A stretch of DNA of 64,000 nt from Neoceratodus forsteri. Its lineage: Eukaryota > Chordata > Ceratodontiformes > Ceratodontidae. Shown in pieces: positions 44,878-56,489 of this stretch. The stretch is taken from NCBI GenBank assembly GCA_016271365.2, contig CM057458.1:202402501-202466500 (forward strand). Reading direction: 5' to 3'. Position 1 is the first letter of the stretch; every line of letters begins with the position of its first letter. A model generated the notes under the pieces. It worked only from the letters and a program-made list of their open reading frames with translations. It did no database searches and was not told where the DNA came from. Position numbers and translations under genes: made by a program.

Positions 44878-45780
44878 TCAGCTCCTCTGATTTCTGGCGT
44901 TCCATCTGCTGCCATTGTTCCTCCTGTTGTAACAGCCCCTTTGCTCATGATATACCTCGTTGTTTCTGCCCCCTGCATATTCACTTCCTTGACCATAATT
45001 CACCAGCCTGGGGCTCTGGTGTAATTCTTGCTGTACCGGTTGTTCTATATCTGTTTGGCCCCTGTGTAAAAAATGACCTTGTGTAGAATTCCTCTCATCC
45101 CCTTCTGACTCACTCTCCTCTGTGCTGTAACTAAAAGACACCCATTGTGGACATTTTAAAATCCCTCTCCTTGTTTCTTTCTTCCAAGCGTATACTCGAT
45201 TATTTTCATAGTCCCCTTTATCATGGATGAATTTGGTCTGTTTTACACTTTCATTTCTCTGCCCAATTTATTAATGGATTCTTGTAATGTTTTATCATAA
45301 AAATCAAAGTCCTCAATTTCTTTGTATTTTAAACTTCTTTTTCAATCTGTTTTAAATCTTCTTTAAGTGCTGCTTCTCATTCTTTACTATATTTAACTAT
45401 CAATTCCATCAATTTACCACTGGCTTCGCTTAATATTTTCTCCTATTCCAGCAAAAAATTCTCATTTTCCATTCCAAATGCTGGATTTTTTATTAGCCTT
45501 AAGCCTATTGGTATTCTTTTTAGATGCAAATATGCTTTTAAATTAGAGACATTCTAGAATATTTTCCTCAGATGATGCATAGTCCTTTCCAATTCCCTGA
45601 ACACTCCTCTTAGTGACTGAGCTTCATTAGTGGCTAGTTCAGGCTCATTGGTTTCTGATAGAAATGGATTGATAGCACTCACCATTGAAAGAAGTTTATC
45701 CACATAAAATAAAGGATTTTCATTCTGCATTTTCTCAGTCGGGTTACTAATCAGTATCACTTCCATAGAATTAATTTTAA
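44878..45780 (-). mobile_element. Penelope-like element, N-terminal ORF region, degraded
   Basis: Minus-strand frames give a helical segment (ESLRGVFRELERTMHHLRKI-like near 45560-45620) and a polar 'SESEGDERNSTQGHFLHRGQ' then 'QRGCYNRRNNGSRWNARNQR' segment. Such charged, low-complexity regions precede RT in Neptune-like Penelope elements. Assignment depends on the neighbouring Penelope fragments. Confidence 0.5.
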
Positions 45781-45889
45781 TAAATATGCTCTCTCGTTGT
45801 TCTCTAGGAGTTTACTCATTGCTTCATTTCTTTAATATTCTTCTTTGAACAAAACATGTGCTACAGTTCAATTTACTTACTCATTTCAT

Positions 45890-46157
45890 CAAAAAAAAAC
45901 ATGCACAAGGAAATAGTGGTGCTTTCAGCCATCAATTCATGGGGTTTTCATAGTCCTTATTAACCTACATAAAAAGACAGTTTCACTGGATGATCCACTT
46001 TTAAAAACCTTTTTATCTTGCCTGCAATCGCTCCTTGTTCAAACGCTCTATTTATAGTGTCATCAATGCAGGATTTATATTCTCAAATTGGGTCATAGTT
46101 CAATTTCTCACAGACCAGTACATCTTTTAGCTGTCTCATTACTACTCTTTTATAATC
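45890..46157 (-). mobile_element. Penelope-like fragment, start of RT region, antisense
   Basis: 45960-46157 matches 39175-39365 closely in the same orientation (for example 'gtgtcatcaatg' and 'gggtcatagttcaatttc'). The adjoining 45895-45945 matches 37115-37155 of the Penelope element. The two parts are joined differently from the larger copy, so this is a rearranged or partial tandem copy. Confidence 0.7.
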
Positions 46158-46690
46158 CTGAGAAAAGAGAATGAATGGATTCTTAGACTGAAAGCACATA
46201 AAAAAAAAAACAGGAATTAATGCAAATTTGGAACTGAAACCTTATTTGGAATATAAATAGAATAAGAATGTATTTATATATTGGTACATGAATTTAACAT
46301 TTTTGTTTGTTAAAAAATAAAGCTTTTTTCTTGTTATTAATGGATCTTGCACTTTAACTTTAATGGCTCAATTGTTTTTATTATGATGATGGTGTTTTAT
46401 AATGATATAATGATTGAAATTAACCAATGAATTGTTGATACATCACCATGATGTCATATGTGTAATGATATTTAACTGATGTTTTTTGACTGATGTTTTA
46501 ACCTTTGATAAAGGACTTGCTGTCTGAAATGCATCAGATGGTCTGGTTGGTGTAGTAAATTTAATATTTTGGTAGCTCCTTGTTCAATTTCATTTGTGGG
46601 ATAAGTGCGTCCATCAGCTTTTTGTGAAACTACAACCTGTAACAATTTAACAGAAAATATATCCTGCCAAAAGCAATTTCAATCAGAGAA
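46158..46690 (+). mobile_element. Penelope-like 3' region, sense orientation
   Basis: This is the reverse complement of about 36985-37620: 'gagaaaagagaatgaatgg' at the start, 'tgatgtcatatgtgtaatg' and 'gataaaggacttgctgtc' later. With the antisense piece to its left it forms a head-to-head junction near 46157. Confidence 0.75.
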
Positions 46691-47899
46691 AAATAAAGCA
46701 GTAAAGTGTAAAATCTGTAAGCACAAAACAGTAACAAAACCTGTAAGTGCAACCTGTAAGCAAAAAACAAAACAGTAGCAAGACAGTAACTCTGATTAGC
46801 CAAAGAAGCTTTATTGTTTCTCCTTGCTCTGTTAATTTTGCTCCTTGCTCTGTCCTTTCAAGCAAACCTAGAAAAAAAGCAAAGCTCAGGTGAAGCTAGG
46901 TGCTTTTTTGGTTTTTAGGTTTGCTGGCAAAAAATCAGGTTACAGGCTTAAAATGGATACAGAGTAGTTCAACTAAATCCCAACTGAGAAACACAGGTGA
47001 CCAGTTTGAAACATATTCTTGCTGGGAAGGTGGGCTAGAAGGCACTCTGTCTTAAACTTTTCTCTGGGCTCAGAGGGGCCTTTATGCACCAAGGATAGAA
47101 GTTTGTATCCCAGTCCAGGCATCGCTTGTTCTGGACTGTGCCGAGCCTTCCCCACAGTGCTCAGAGGTGCAAAAGTTCAAGGATCTCAGCCCTTCTAACA
47201 TGCAGGGCAGAGGAAACAGCAGGACTCTGTGGCACCTGCCTTGAGAATTGGAGGGAGGGATCCCAGGTCTGAACCCACACAGGGCTCCTGGGATTCACTC
47301 CAGTCACATTTTCAGCAGCACAGGGGACTGAGGTGGAAAACAAAACATAGAGGCAACAAGGGCAATAGCCCACTACAGGCAAGCCCCACATGGTGATGGG
47401 GAGGCTTACACTTATCCTTCAGACTGATAACTGACTAGTTAGCACCTAGTTAACTGGACCCCATGAGGTCAGGCAATGACAAAGAGCCTCATTAATACTT
47501 CCACGACTGTGGTAGGACAGAGTGAGGTAGTGATAGGGGCAGGCTTATCAATTTATCAACACCTAGTTAGGAGCTTAGGCATCAGGTATAGCAAACAGCC
47601 CTAATCTGTTGTAAGACATGGATTTATAATGAAGCCCTATGGAAATGGTTTCTGGCTTTTGGATTTTGTCCAGTAAAATGGGCTATCCAGGTTAAGCAAT
47701 TCTGTATTAACTGGCACATGCTGTATTAGGAAGGATTATATAACTCTGGTTACCTATGATAGTGTGTCTTTTCAATAGAACAGATACCTAAGATATCTGC
47801 GAGAATAACCATTTCAAACTCACCAACACCACCAGTTACTCATATCTTAATGAAATATGTTATTAGTCACAAGATATATTTCAATGTTAACAATGATAA
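46691..47899. other. No gene recognised
   Basis: Short antisense frames at 46683-46865, 46973-47155 and 47161-47391 have no recognisable domains. It may contain an old LTR or DNA element, but I see no termini. Confidence 0.5.
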
Positions 47900-49905
47900 A
47901 CAATGCAATCCATAAAACAAAACAAAGGAAGAAAACACTAGTGCGCTCAAAAGAGGTGGCAGGGAAGGTTAGTGAGAAAAAGACAGCATTCAGGAAGTAT
48001 AAGGAAACACAGAAGGAACAGGACAAAGAACTGTATCAACTAAAGCAGAAGAAAGTGGGGATGACAGTCAGAATAGCAAAGACTTAAACCAAGGAAAAGA
48101 TAGCCAGCTGAATTAAGAAGGGGTATAAAACCTTTTATAGGTACGTTAGGGGGGTGAAGAAAGACCACGGGAGTGATTGTGAGGCTTAATAAAGAGGAGG
48201 GAGGGTAGGCAGAGGGAGACAGTGAAAAAGTAGGGCTACTGAATGAATGCTTCTGCTCAGTATTCATAAAAGAAAAGGAGGGAGAGGTACCTAAAACAAA
48301 CACTAGAAGAACTCTTGATAGGGGGTTGATACCAGTTCATTCACAGAAAAAAGGGTCCTGAAAGAACTCCTAAAACTGAAGGTGGACAAAGCAATGGGGC
48401 CTGATGGGATTCACCCCAGAGATCTAAAAGAAGTAAGGAGAGAACTAGTGACACCCGACTACCCTTTTTACCAAATCTAGGGAGGACGGTGGTGGTACCA
48501 GAGGACTGGAGGATGGCAGATGTGATTCCCCTTCACAAAGGTGGGAGCAATGCAGAAGCAGGAAACTACAGACCTGTTAGTTTGACTGCAGTGGTAGGAG
48601 AAATGATGGAATCACTTCTGAAATAAACAAGTTTTGAGTATCTAGAGGCTAGCGGGGCACAGGACCCAAGGCAGCATGGATTCACACAGGAAGGGCATGT
48701 CAGACAAATCTAATAGATTCCTTGGCCTACCAAGACATTATCAAGGCATATGACACAGTCCCACACAAAAGATTAATAAACAAGTTTGCCAGCCTGGGAG
48801 TGGGTCCCAGGGTGGTAGCTTGGATAAAAAAGTGGCTGGACAATAGGACACAAAGGGTAATAGTAAATGGAGTCCACTTCGAAGAAAGGGAGGTTACTAG
48901 TGGGGTACCGCAGGGTTCAGTAGTGGGATCGGTCCTCTTTAATGTCTTTATAGGTGACATTGAGGAGGGACTGGAAGGAAAAGTATGCCTCTTTGCAGTC
49001 AACACAAAGATCTGCAACAGGATTGATACACAAGGGAGGGTGGAAAGGATGAGAAGGAACTTGGCAAGGTTGGAGGAATGGTCAAAAGTATGGCAGTTTG
49101 GATTCAATGCAATGAAGTGCAATGTAATGCACCTGGGAAACAAAATCCTAGGGGAAGAGTACACAATGGGGGGAGGGGGGAGGTACTAACAACAACAAAA
49201 ATGGAAAGGGATCTGGGAGTAGTCATATCAGATGATCTAAAGGTGGGCAGGCAATGTGAGAAGGCAGTAAGGAGGGCTGGGGGGATACTGGCATTCATAG
49301 GGAGAGGCATCACCAGTAGAAAACAGGAAGTTGTTTTTCCTCTGTACAGACAGTTGGTGAAACCCCATCTGGAGCACTGTATGCAGTTCTGGAGACCCTA
49401 TCTCCGCAAGGACATAGACAGGAAGGAGGCAGGAGGGCAACTAAAATGGTACAGAGTCTTCACCAGAAGCCATACAAAGAGAGACTAAAAGAGCCTAATA
49501 TGTATACCCTCGAGGAAAGGAGAGAGAGGGGGGACATGATAGAAACTTTTGAGTACCTCAAGGTACAAAGTCCAGAAGGGTAGCATCTTTCCGAAAAAGA
49601 GATGTTCAAGAACAAGGGGGCACAATATGAAGATAGAGGGGAGATGGCTCAGGGGCAACGTGAGGAAGTATTTTTTCACAGATAGGGTTGTGGCCTCATG
49701 GAAACGGCCTTCCTGAGGAGACCATGTGGTCAAAACAGTGGGGGAATTCAAGAATCCATGGGACAGACATAAGGCAATTCTAGTGGAGGGTAGGAGGAAG
49801 TAGGCTGTTGGTTAACTTGGATCTGCAACTAATCCAATATGTAATGAAATGGGCAGACTAGGTGGGCCAAGCGGTCATTATCTGCCATCAAAGTCTATGT
49901 TTCTA
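47900..49905 (+). mobile_element. CR1-like LINE, RT and 3' end
   Basis: It starts with a Lys/Glu-rich linker after the endonuclease (QKEQDKELYQLKQKK near 48011-48055) and continues with 'KLKVDKAMGPDGIHPRDLKE' and 'RPVSLTAVV'-like remains. An open frame at 48722-49189 has 'DTVPHKRLINKFASLGVG' and 'SGVPQGSVVGSVLFNVFIGD'. The catalytic box reads FAVNTKIC instead of FADD. The thumb and C terminus follow, then the 3' signature near 49850-49900. It ends in TTTCTAT at 49905. Confidence 0.85.
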
Positions 49906-49927
49906 TATAAAAAGCAAATGAAAATAA

Positions 49928-51465
49928 AGGGGCCGCTTTATGGCGACTTGTGCCAAACTCAGTTGTGGCAAGGACCCTGCACCAGATTCTGCAAGGGACA
50001 GGGTCCCCGTGGCTAAGTCCTGTGACATGCAACATTCCCACAGGTACACCCAACAAAGCATGTACTTGAAGGGTATGTCACAAGCCACAGCCATTTTTGT
50101 GTAGGGTGCAAGTGCCCCTCTATGCCACAATCCACAGGCCTCAAAACGCTTGACAATGCCCCCAACCCCCAGTATTAACACAATAGCCCCCAACCCCCCC
50201 AATCCTGCAGATTATGCCCTGCACGGCTGGAATGTTCCCCCAATCCTCATTCCTGCAATTTATGCCCTGCATAGCTGGAATGTGCTCCTGACCCCAGTTC
50301 CTGCAAGTTATGCCCTGCAGGGCTTGCCTGCACTCAGAACCCCTGCAAGTTGTGACCCCCACCAGCCCCGATCCCTGCAGTGTCTAAACTGCAACAAATC
50401 CTGGTAGTCTACTGGCTCCCCTACCCAGTATTGCCAGACATCCCGCACCCTTATTCTGCGGGCGGTTGGCACAGCCCACCTCACACTGTATAGCCACTGA
50501 CTGAGCTCTGTCTGAGCGTGTACTGTATATACGCTCAATGAATGAACTGTCATTCATACATTGAGTACATGTACACAGCACACACTCAGACGGAGCTCAG
50601 TCAGTGGCTGGCTGCAGTGGGAAGAGGTGGACTGTGCCAGTCGCCGGCTGGGTGGGGGTGTGTGGGTTGGTCTGGCAATACCAGGTTGTGGGCCACTGGA
50701 CTACCAGGGAGTATGGGGTAGGGTTTGTCTATTGTTACTATTTGTACAGGCAAGTGCCATTTACAGGTGGCTGGCATTGGGGCAGGGCAGAGGGCATGTG
50801 TAGCCCTGCAGGTCTTTCAATAACACATTTGAAGATTGGGGCATGGGGGACTGTGAGTAGACCTGTGGGACTATTTTGCAAGTACTGGGGATCGGGGGCA
50901 TGCAGCAGCCCTGTGGGGCTATTTTTCCAATATTGGGGATTGGGTTCATGCAGCAGCCCTGTGGGGCATGTTGGTTTTGGGGGGGTCATTACCATGTTGT
51001 TTCTGGGTCAAGGCATGGTGGGGAAAGAATTAGCCCTGTGGGGCTTTTGTGTTTTGAGGTCAGGGCAGTGTTGTGGGGGAGAATGTCATACCATCGGGGG
51101 GGGATGGTGTAGCCGCACATGCAGGCAACCTGCAGGGGTGTAAGTACAGTTATGCCAGTTATATGCTGGTGTAACTTACATTGATGGTTCCCCTGGGGGT
51201 TGTTGGAGAATAGCGCCCTGGGGGACTTTGCCATTGCCCTTCCAGAATAGGATGCAACTGCTGCCGGAATCTCCCTAGCGCCATGTCACAGGAAGTTTAC
51301 GGTGTAACTGGTGACATAAGTTCACTTTGGTGCAAGCAGCCTGTCGCATGTCCATAGAATACCATATATCACAACTGCTAGCATAATTTGCTACTTGCAC
51401 CATTTTTTTTGGTGCAAGTAAAGTTACGCCAGACGTAACCTTTTCAGAATTGGGCTCCAAGGCTT
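49928..51465. repeat. Foldback-like imperfect palindrome with minisatellite arms
   Basis: The centre is near 50548 (AATGAATGA-actg-TCATTCAT). The inner arms 50490-50544 and 50549-50612 carry the inverted 'ccactgactgagctc' and 'gagctcagtcagtgg'. Similarity continues outward: 'gtattgccaga' near 50430 has its inverse near 50670. Beyond this, the left arm (50170-50400) and right arm (50780-51000) hold inverted arrays of about 60-bp units of the 'gccctgcagggct...ccccaatcc' type. The outermost ends are less clear and no target duplication was identified. Confidence 0.6.
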
Positions 51466-52094
51466 TAAATAGTAAACACAAGTACCTAAATGTAGACTGA
51501 TTTAGGCTCAGATTTAGAGTTAGAAATAGTATATCAGCCAAATGCAATATAGGTGATCAGTTCTTACTTAAAAAGACAATTCTTCTCTATTAATATCCCC
51601 CACCAGATAATTGACTGTCAGTACAATCTGCCTTCAGGTTTTGTATTCCCCAACAGAATGGGGAGAATGGTGACTCAGTTTTATTCCCCTCATAGCCTCA
51701 CTGTCCCTGAAAGCCCCATTTTAGTTTCAGAGGTCAAAAGAGGTCCTTCTCTCAAGAATTATGACTGTTTTTCCCAGAGGTGACTTATACCTCTTGGTCT
51801 ACTCTGTCCTGTCCAAGATATAGAGACTATAAGCCATTTAGCTGTCAATAAAAATCACACTTTGCGACATTCCACTGCTTAGCAAGTACTTATTACTCTG
51901 GAAAAAGTAATAAACATGTAAGCCACATTACTCAATCCTATCTATCCTCTTAGTATCCAGAATACTTTGATCATGTTCTCTCTCACTCTTCTCTTATATC
52001 CCTCTGAAAGGCACTTGCCATCCACATAAGTACTCCACTGTGGGTAATCAGACTCCCTAACCCCACCCGCTAGGATATTAATCCACCACAGACT
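51466..52094. other. No gene recognised
   Basis: Unique-looking sequence without recognisable coding or repeat structure. Confidence 0.45.
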
Positions 52095-53175
52095 AGCTCA
52101 TACTCCTAACTGTGTTCCTTCCTGCCCCTCTCTCTGCAGGCCCTAGCTTCAATAGTTCAACTCATCCCTTTTACTCTTTTCTTGCCCCTACCCCCTCATT
52201 TTTCCTCTCCCTCTCCTTACCGTCTCGCCACTCTACCCTGCCTTTTCCTCATACTCACCTCCACTTTACTTCGCCCATCACCTGTTGCTCTCCCAGCTCC
52301 AGTCTTTCCAACACATCTCCAGGACTGAGCCTGTTTATCTCCGGCTCCTGCACCCTCTCCCTCCTCCCAATACCTGCAACTGTTTTAAAGAATTAAGACC
52401 TGAAATATGTGACAATGCCTGGTCTAAAGGCAGCTATTTTTACCTCTCAAACTTGTAATTTGTGCCTGTTTGTAACTAACTACTTAGCTACTGGCTGACC
52501 TGGTGGCACTGATGGTTGAGGCACTTGATGCCACACTTCACACCACGCTGGCAACCTGGGTTTGGGAACTAGCCTGGGTCATCGGGGGTCAGCAGGGGCA
52601 GGAGGGGATTGAGCATCCTTAGGACTGTACTCCTCTCCCAGGGATGGGATTCAGGGAGCTCCTGGTGCTGCAGTGATCTGTGGTGAAAACCAGTGGCAAT
52701 TCAAGTGCACGGGACACAGTAGAGGGGAGGGATGATGGTGGATTCCAGAGGTAGGAGATGTGGAGCCACACAGGAGACATTGCATGATGCATCCTGAGGG
52801 GCAAGCAAAGAAAAAAACCCTCCTAACAAGCACAATGATGCTCATGACAGGGGACCTCCACTGCAGGTCAGACAAAGCCCAGAGTAAGTCAGGGCCATGG
52901 AGGAGGCTGGCCTGCAGGGGGTAGTTGAGCTTCTGCATATAGGGCAGATTGAGGCCAAGTAAGCCCCACTGTTCAGATGGTGCATAAACAGACTAAAAAA
53001 AAATACTTAGCTACTGTTATGTCCAGCTAGTATTCCTATGTTAGATATCTGTATTTTTGTCTGTGAGAATTGTACCATTTTATTCTGTTGTATTCTCTCT
53101 TGACGTGGAACCTTTGTAAAAGAGCTCAGAGCTCAAAGGTTATTTATGAAGTGGTAAATAAAATAATAAAAAAAA
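52095..53175 (+). mobile_element. LINE 3' UTR split by a SINE
   Basis: A CT-rich stretch (52110-52390) like that at 32820-33250, then after the SINE an AT-rich end with 'ggttatttatgaagtgg' and a (TAAA)n/A-rich tail near 53150-53176. No coding part is retained. Confidence 0.45.
52494..53003 (+). mobile_element. tRNA-headed SINE, about 510 bp
   Basis: It is flanked by a perfect 13-bp duplication TACTTAGCTACTG (52481-52493 and 53004-53016). The head is clearly tRNA-like: TGGCACTGATGGTTGAGG (A-box region) and GGGTTTGGGAACT (B-box region). 'ctgggtcatcgggg' and 'gattgagcatcc' parallel the SINE at 15179. It ends in an A-run at 52994-53003. Confidence 0.8.
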
Positions 53176-53224
53176 AAGAATAAATCTTTTCTAGGTGAGA
53201 TAGTTTGAGATTGTCTAATCTCTT

Positions 53225-53525
53225 TGTACTGTGGTGACCAGAACTGAATGCAGTGCTGCAGGCAGAATGTAAACCAGGTCTTGTACTGGGGAGGCTCACC
53301 TCCCTTAAACTGCTTCACAGCCCACATGCATCCCACTTTGCCTTTGCTTTCTTGACTGTAGCAGCACACTGCCTGCCTTCTTTCAGCTTATTACCCACAA
53401 TTACCCCAAGATCCATTCATTGCTCTTGCTGCCCCTGATTGCACCACCCAGGGGAACATGAGGGATCCTGAATCCTCATCCCTATGTGTTGTACCATCTA
53501 TTTGCGTAAATTAAATCTAAGACCT
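53225..53525 (-). mobile_element. CR1-like RT C-terminal fragment, antisense
   Basis: Minus-strand reading: 'DLGVIVGNKLKEGRQCAATV' near 53350-53400, matching the conserved LGV..D.L..G.QC stretch downstream of the RT catalytic box in CR1 elements. Confidence 0.6.
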
Positions 53526-53529
53526 AATA

Positions 53530-55379
53530 TTTTATAATATGACCCGACAGGGAAAATGATACTGTATTTGTGTGAATTTACAGTTGTTTGTAATTTTCAC
53601 ATACTGTATGCACTGCTTTGATAGGGTAATAACTCACGGCCAAAGGTCTGAATCCATATACTGAGATACTTAAAACAACAAATTTCTGGTTCCATGAAGT
53701 GAACTGTACAGAATGTTGACCATAAAAATATAACATTACAAAATTCAGTTTTTCACATCAACATTCGTAATTTTTTTAACCAGGAAAGGTGTATTAAGCC
53801 ATTATAGCTTGTTTCCAGGTATTCCCTAGGGGGTGGGTTACATGGACCTGTTCTATTGACAGGGGAAATGTTGGGCATTGCACTGGGAAAACTCCCCTGC
53901 TCTTCCTGAGGGAGGAGCTGCTGTCCATCTGTCCAAGATGGTGGACTGCAGGACTGAAGGTAGAGTTGCTGGTGTGCATGCAGGTGAGCTGACCTAGATC
54001 CCTGCATGTCCAGCACAGGAAGTCAATTCCAGTGAAATGTCTTGAATGGGAGAAAATGCAGAGCCAGCATTTTGAATTGTGATAGCGTCTCTAGAAAAAA
54101 TTAATTTTCAGAACCCTCTGAAATGGATAGGGGATCTGAGGAAAGAGAATTCCATACAGTGATGATTGAATGAAGAAAGTACTTACTTGTTTTTATAGCA
54201 GAAGAAGGTGCTTTTCTTAAAGAAGAAAGAGATGCTAAGTGCATTGCCTGGAGCTCCTAGGGTCAACTCAGAAAACACTGATGTGTCACAAACAGCTGAG
54301 AGGAGTGACTTTGGAGCATCAAAGGAGCCAGCTGTCAGTGGAGCTGGGCTGAATGTCAGCTGCTCTGACAAAACAAAAGCCACGGAAGTGGTGAAGACCC
54401 ATGGAGGTAAAGTTTTTCAAATAACAGAAGAGAAACCAGGATAGCCTAAAACAACAACTGGAAATGGAAATAATGCAGCAGACTATGTTAACAAATGAGA
54501 CCGTATACAGGTCTTGAGTGCCTTCTGGATTTGTATAAGGGGAGAAACTCAAGGTTGCAAATGCCGAGGGATACAGAAAAAGATATATCTCATTGGACAG
54601 CAGAGATAGGATTAAAAGGAGTGGATCTGAAAATGAATGAAGCCGGTCAATAGACTCTGGATGCAGCACACCGCCTAATACCATGGCAGCATGCACAAAA
54701 GGATGTCAACTGCAAAAATGAGAAGTCCCAGGTGAAATGGTTGCAAAGCGGGATCCCATTTCATAACAGGTACCATCTTTAGCGATTTTGACTAGTAAAG
54801 TGGGGAATGCTACTAAAAGAGTATTGGGGGGAGAAAGTTGGGACAAATTTCATAAAGACTGCTGCCACAAAGCTTTCAAAGATGTTGGCTAATGGGAACA
54901 CAATGGATATAGAAGTGCCAGAAAATGGTTTTCCCCAGAAGATAAAAGTTTTCAAACAGGCAGAACTGATACAGAGGGCTTTGTAGAAGATACCCAAAAT
55001 GTAGGAAAAGAAAATGTGCTCCCCCCAAAAAAAATCAAGAATATACATTTCATGAGCAACCCTCAGAGGATGAGTCAATAGGTAAAGGGCATAGCGAACA
55101 TGCTCCTTTTTCAAATTGGGAGGATAGAGTGGAGAGGAAAACAGATTATCCTACCCCTTGACTTTCCAATGAGCAGCCAGAAACTTTACAGCAGAAGTGA
55201 AGAAGATTTCAGATGAATGACCACTTTTCCAATAGTGCAGCTCCAGCACAAAGAGAAATGCAGCAAGACTATGATACAAAGAAGGCCTGGATTCACCCCA
55301 GATAGGATGTATGTGGGCAGCAAATTGATAAAAAAACTCCATGTTTTTCTTACTACAGAGATTTATGCCTTGATACACA
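53530..55379 (+). other. Unresolved region, probably upstream part of an L1/Tx1-type ORF1 copy
   Basis: An open frame at 54208-54444 is rich in Ser, Thr, Lys and Glu without recognisable domains. It precedes a recognisable zinc-knuckle ORF1 in the same direction, so it may be its 5' UTR or N-terminal part. Sequence before about 54180 holds nothing I recognise. Confidence 0.35.
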
Positions 55380-56163
55380 CACACTGAAGGACATCCTATT
55401 TAATATTAGCTCTAAGACCCCTGTGAATCTGGAGAGAATTTGTACAAAATATGAAACATTGAAATATATTGAATTATGGTTACCCTTCCAAGCAATTCCC
55501 CTGACAAAGCTTCCTATTAAGACTGTAACAATTTTGTTTAAGAATAAAGGGGTTAATGTTTTTGGTATTGAGTTTTGTTTTCACAATGGTATGAAATTCT
55601 TAGTTCACTAGACCCCATAATTGATGAAAAAAAATAGCTTTGGACAGGGGCAGGGGTTGGAGATTTAAGGTGAAACTGAAGCAAAAACTTAAGTGCATAT
55701 GGCACTATCCTACTTGTTTTTTTGGTAAGTAAGGATTGTGGTCAATGCTTTTACCAGGGACAACCAAAAACTTGTTTTAAATGTGGATCTTCACTATATT
55801 CAAGTAATGCATGTGACAAGGTCTGACATAATTTTTATCTGGAATATGAGTCACATGAGCATGTACTGTGCTAGTGATTTAAAATGAAACTTGTGTGAGG
55901 AGACAGGCCACCAATTTAGAACTTGCCATTGGGCCAAACGCAATAGAGGTGACCATCCTAATCAGGAGGATTTACTTAATACAGTTCAAAAATACAGAAT
56001 TACCAAAACAACAGCAAATGGCTGATGAAAGAAGGAACCATAAGCAACAGCAGTCAGAAGAGGGGAGAGGATCTTGGGGAGAAACTGATCACTTCTGTGA
56101 AGATCTAAGATGGCAGTTGTGCTCCATGTCTGAGAACGACTCTGACCACTCTCTCCAGGCATG
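55380..56163 (+). pseudogene. L1/Tx1-type ORF1 with CCHC zinc knuckles
   Basis: The frame reads through 'TVTILFKNKGVNVFGIEF' near 55525 and then 'QCFYQGQPKTCFKCGSS' near 55744. The first knuckle is CFKCGSSLYSSNAC with Tyr in place of the conserved His. A second knuckle reads (stop)NLCEETGHQFRTC near 55886, its first Cys turned into TGA. A charged Gln/Arg-rich tail follows. Such paired CCHC motifs after an RNA-binding-like segment are typical of Tx1-type L1 ORF1 in amphibians and fish. The product would bind element RNA; this copy is dead. Confidence 0.6.
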
Positions 56164-56489
56164 AGGTAGCATACTGCACAATGTTCATTTTCTTGCTTTC
56201 TAATACATTAGTTCACCATGGGTGAGACTTTTTATGAAAAGGAGAAGAGAAAAGGAGCAAGTATATGGTTTTAAAAAGCACCATGTGCAAAAAGTGGCTA
56301 GCATCCAAAAGGAGACTATGGCCCTGGGAACGCAAATGTCTGGTGCCAAGACAGGTAAAGATTCCAAAGCTTTTTTAAATCAATTAAGCAATTAGAAATT
56401 TAAACCAGGCTTTGTACCAACATGAGTGGAAGAAATCTGTGAGCAAATTCCAAGGAGGAGAAGAAAAGGAATACCCCAAACAAAAACTT

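Noticed and set aside
50170..51000. CRISPR-like direct repeats of about 60 bp
   Set aside because: Units are continuous minisatellite repeats without unique spacers and occur in inverted arrays around a palindrome.
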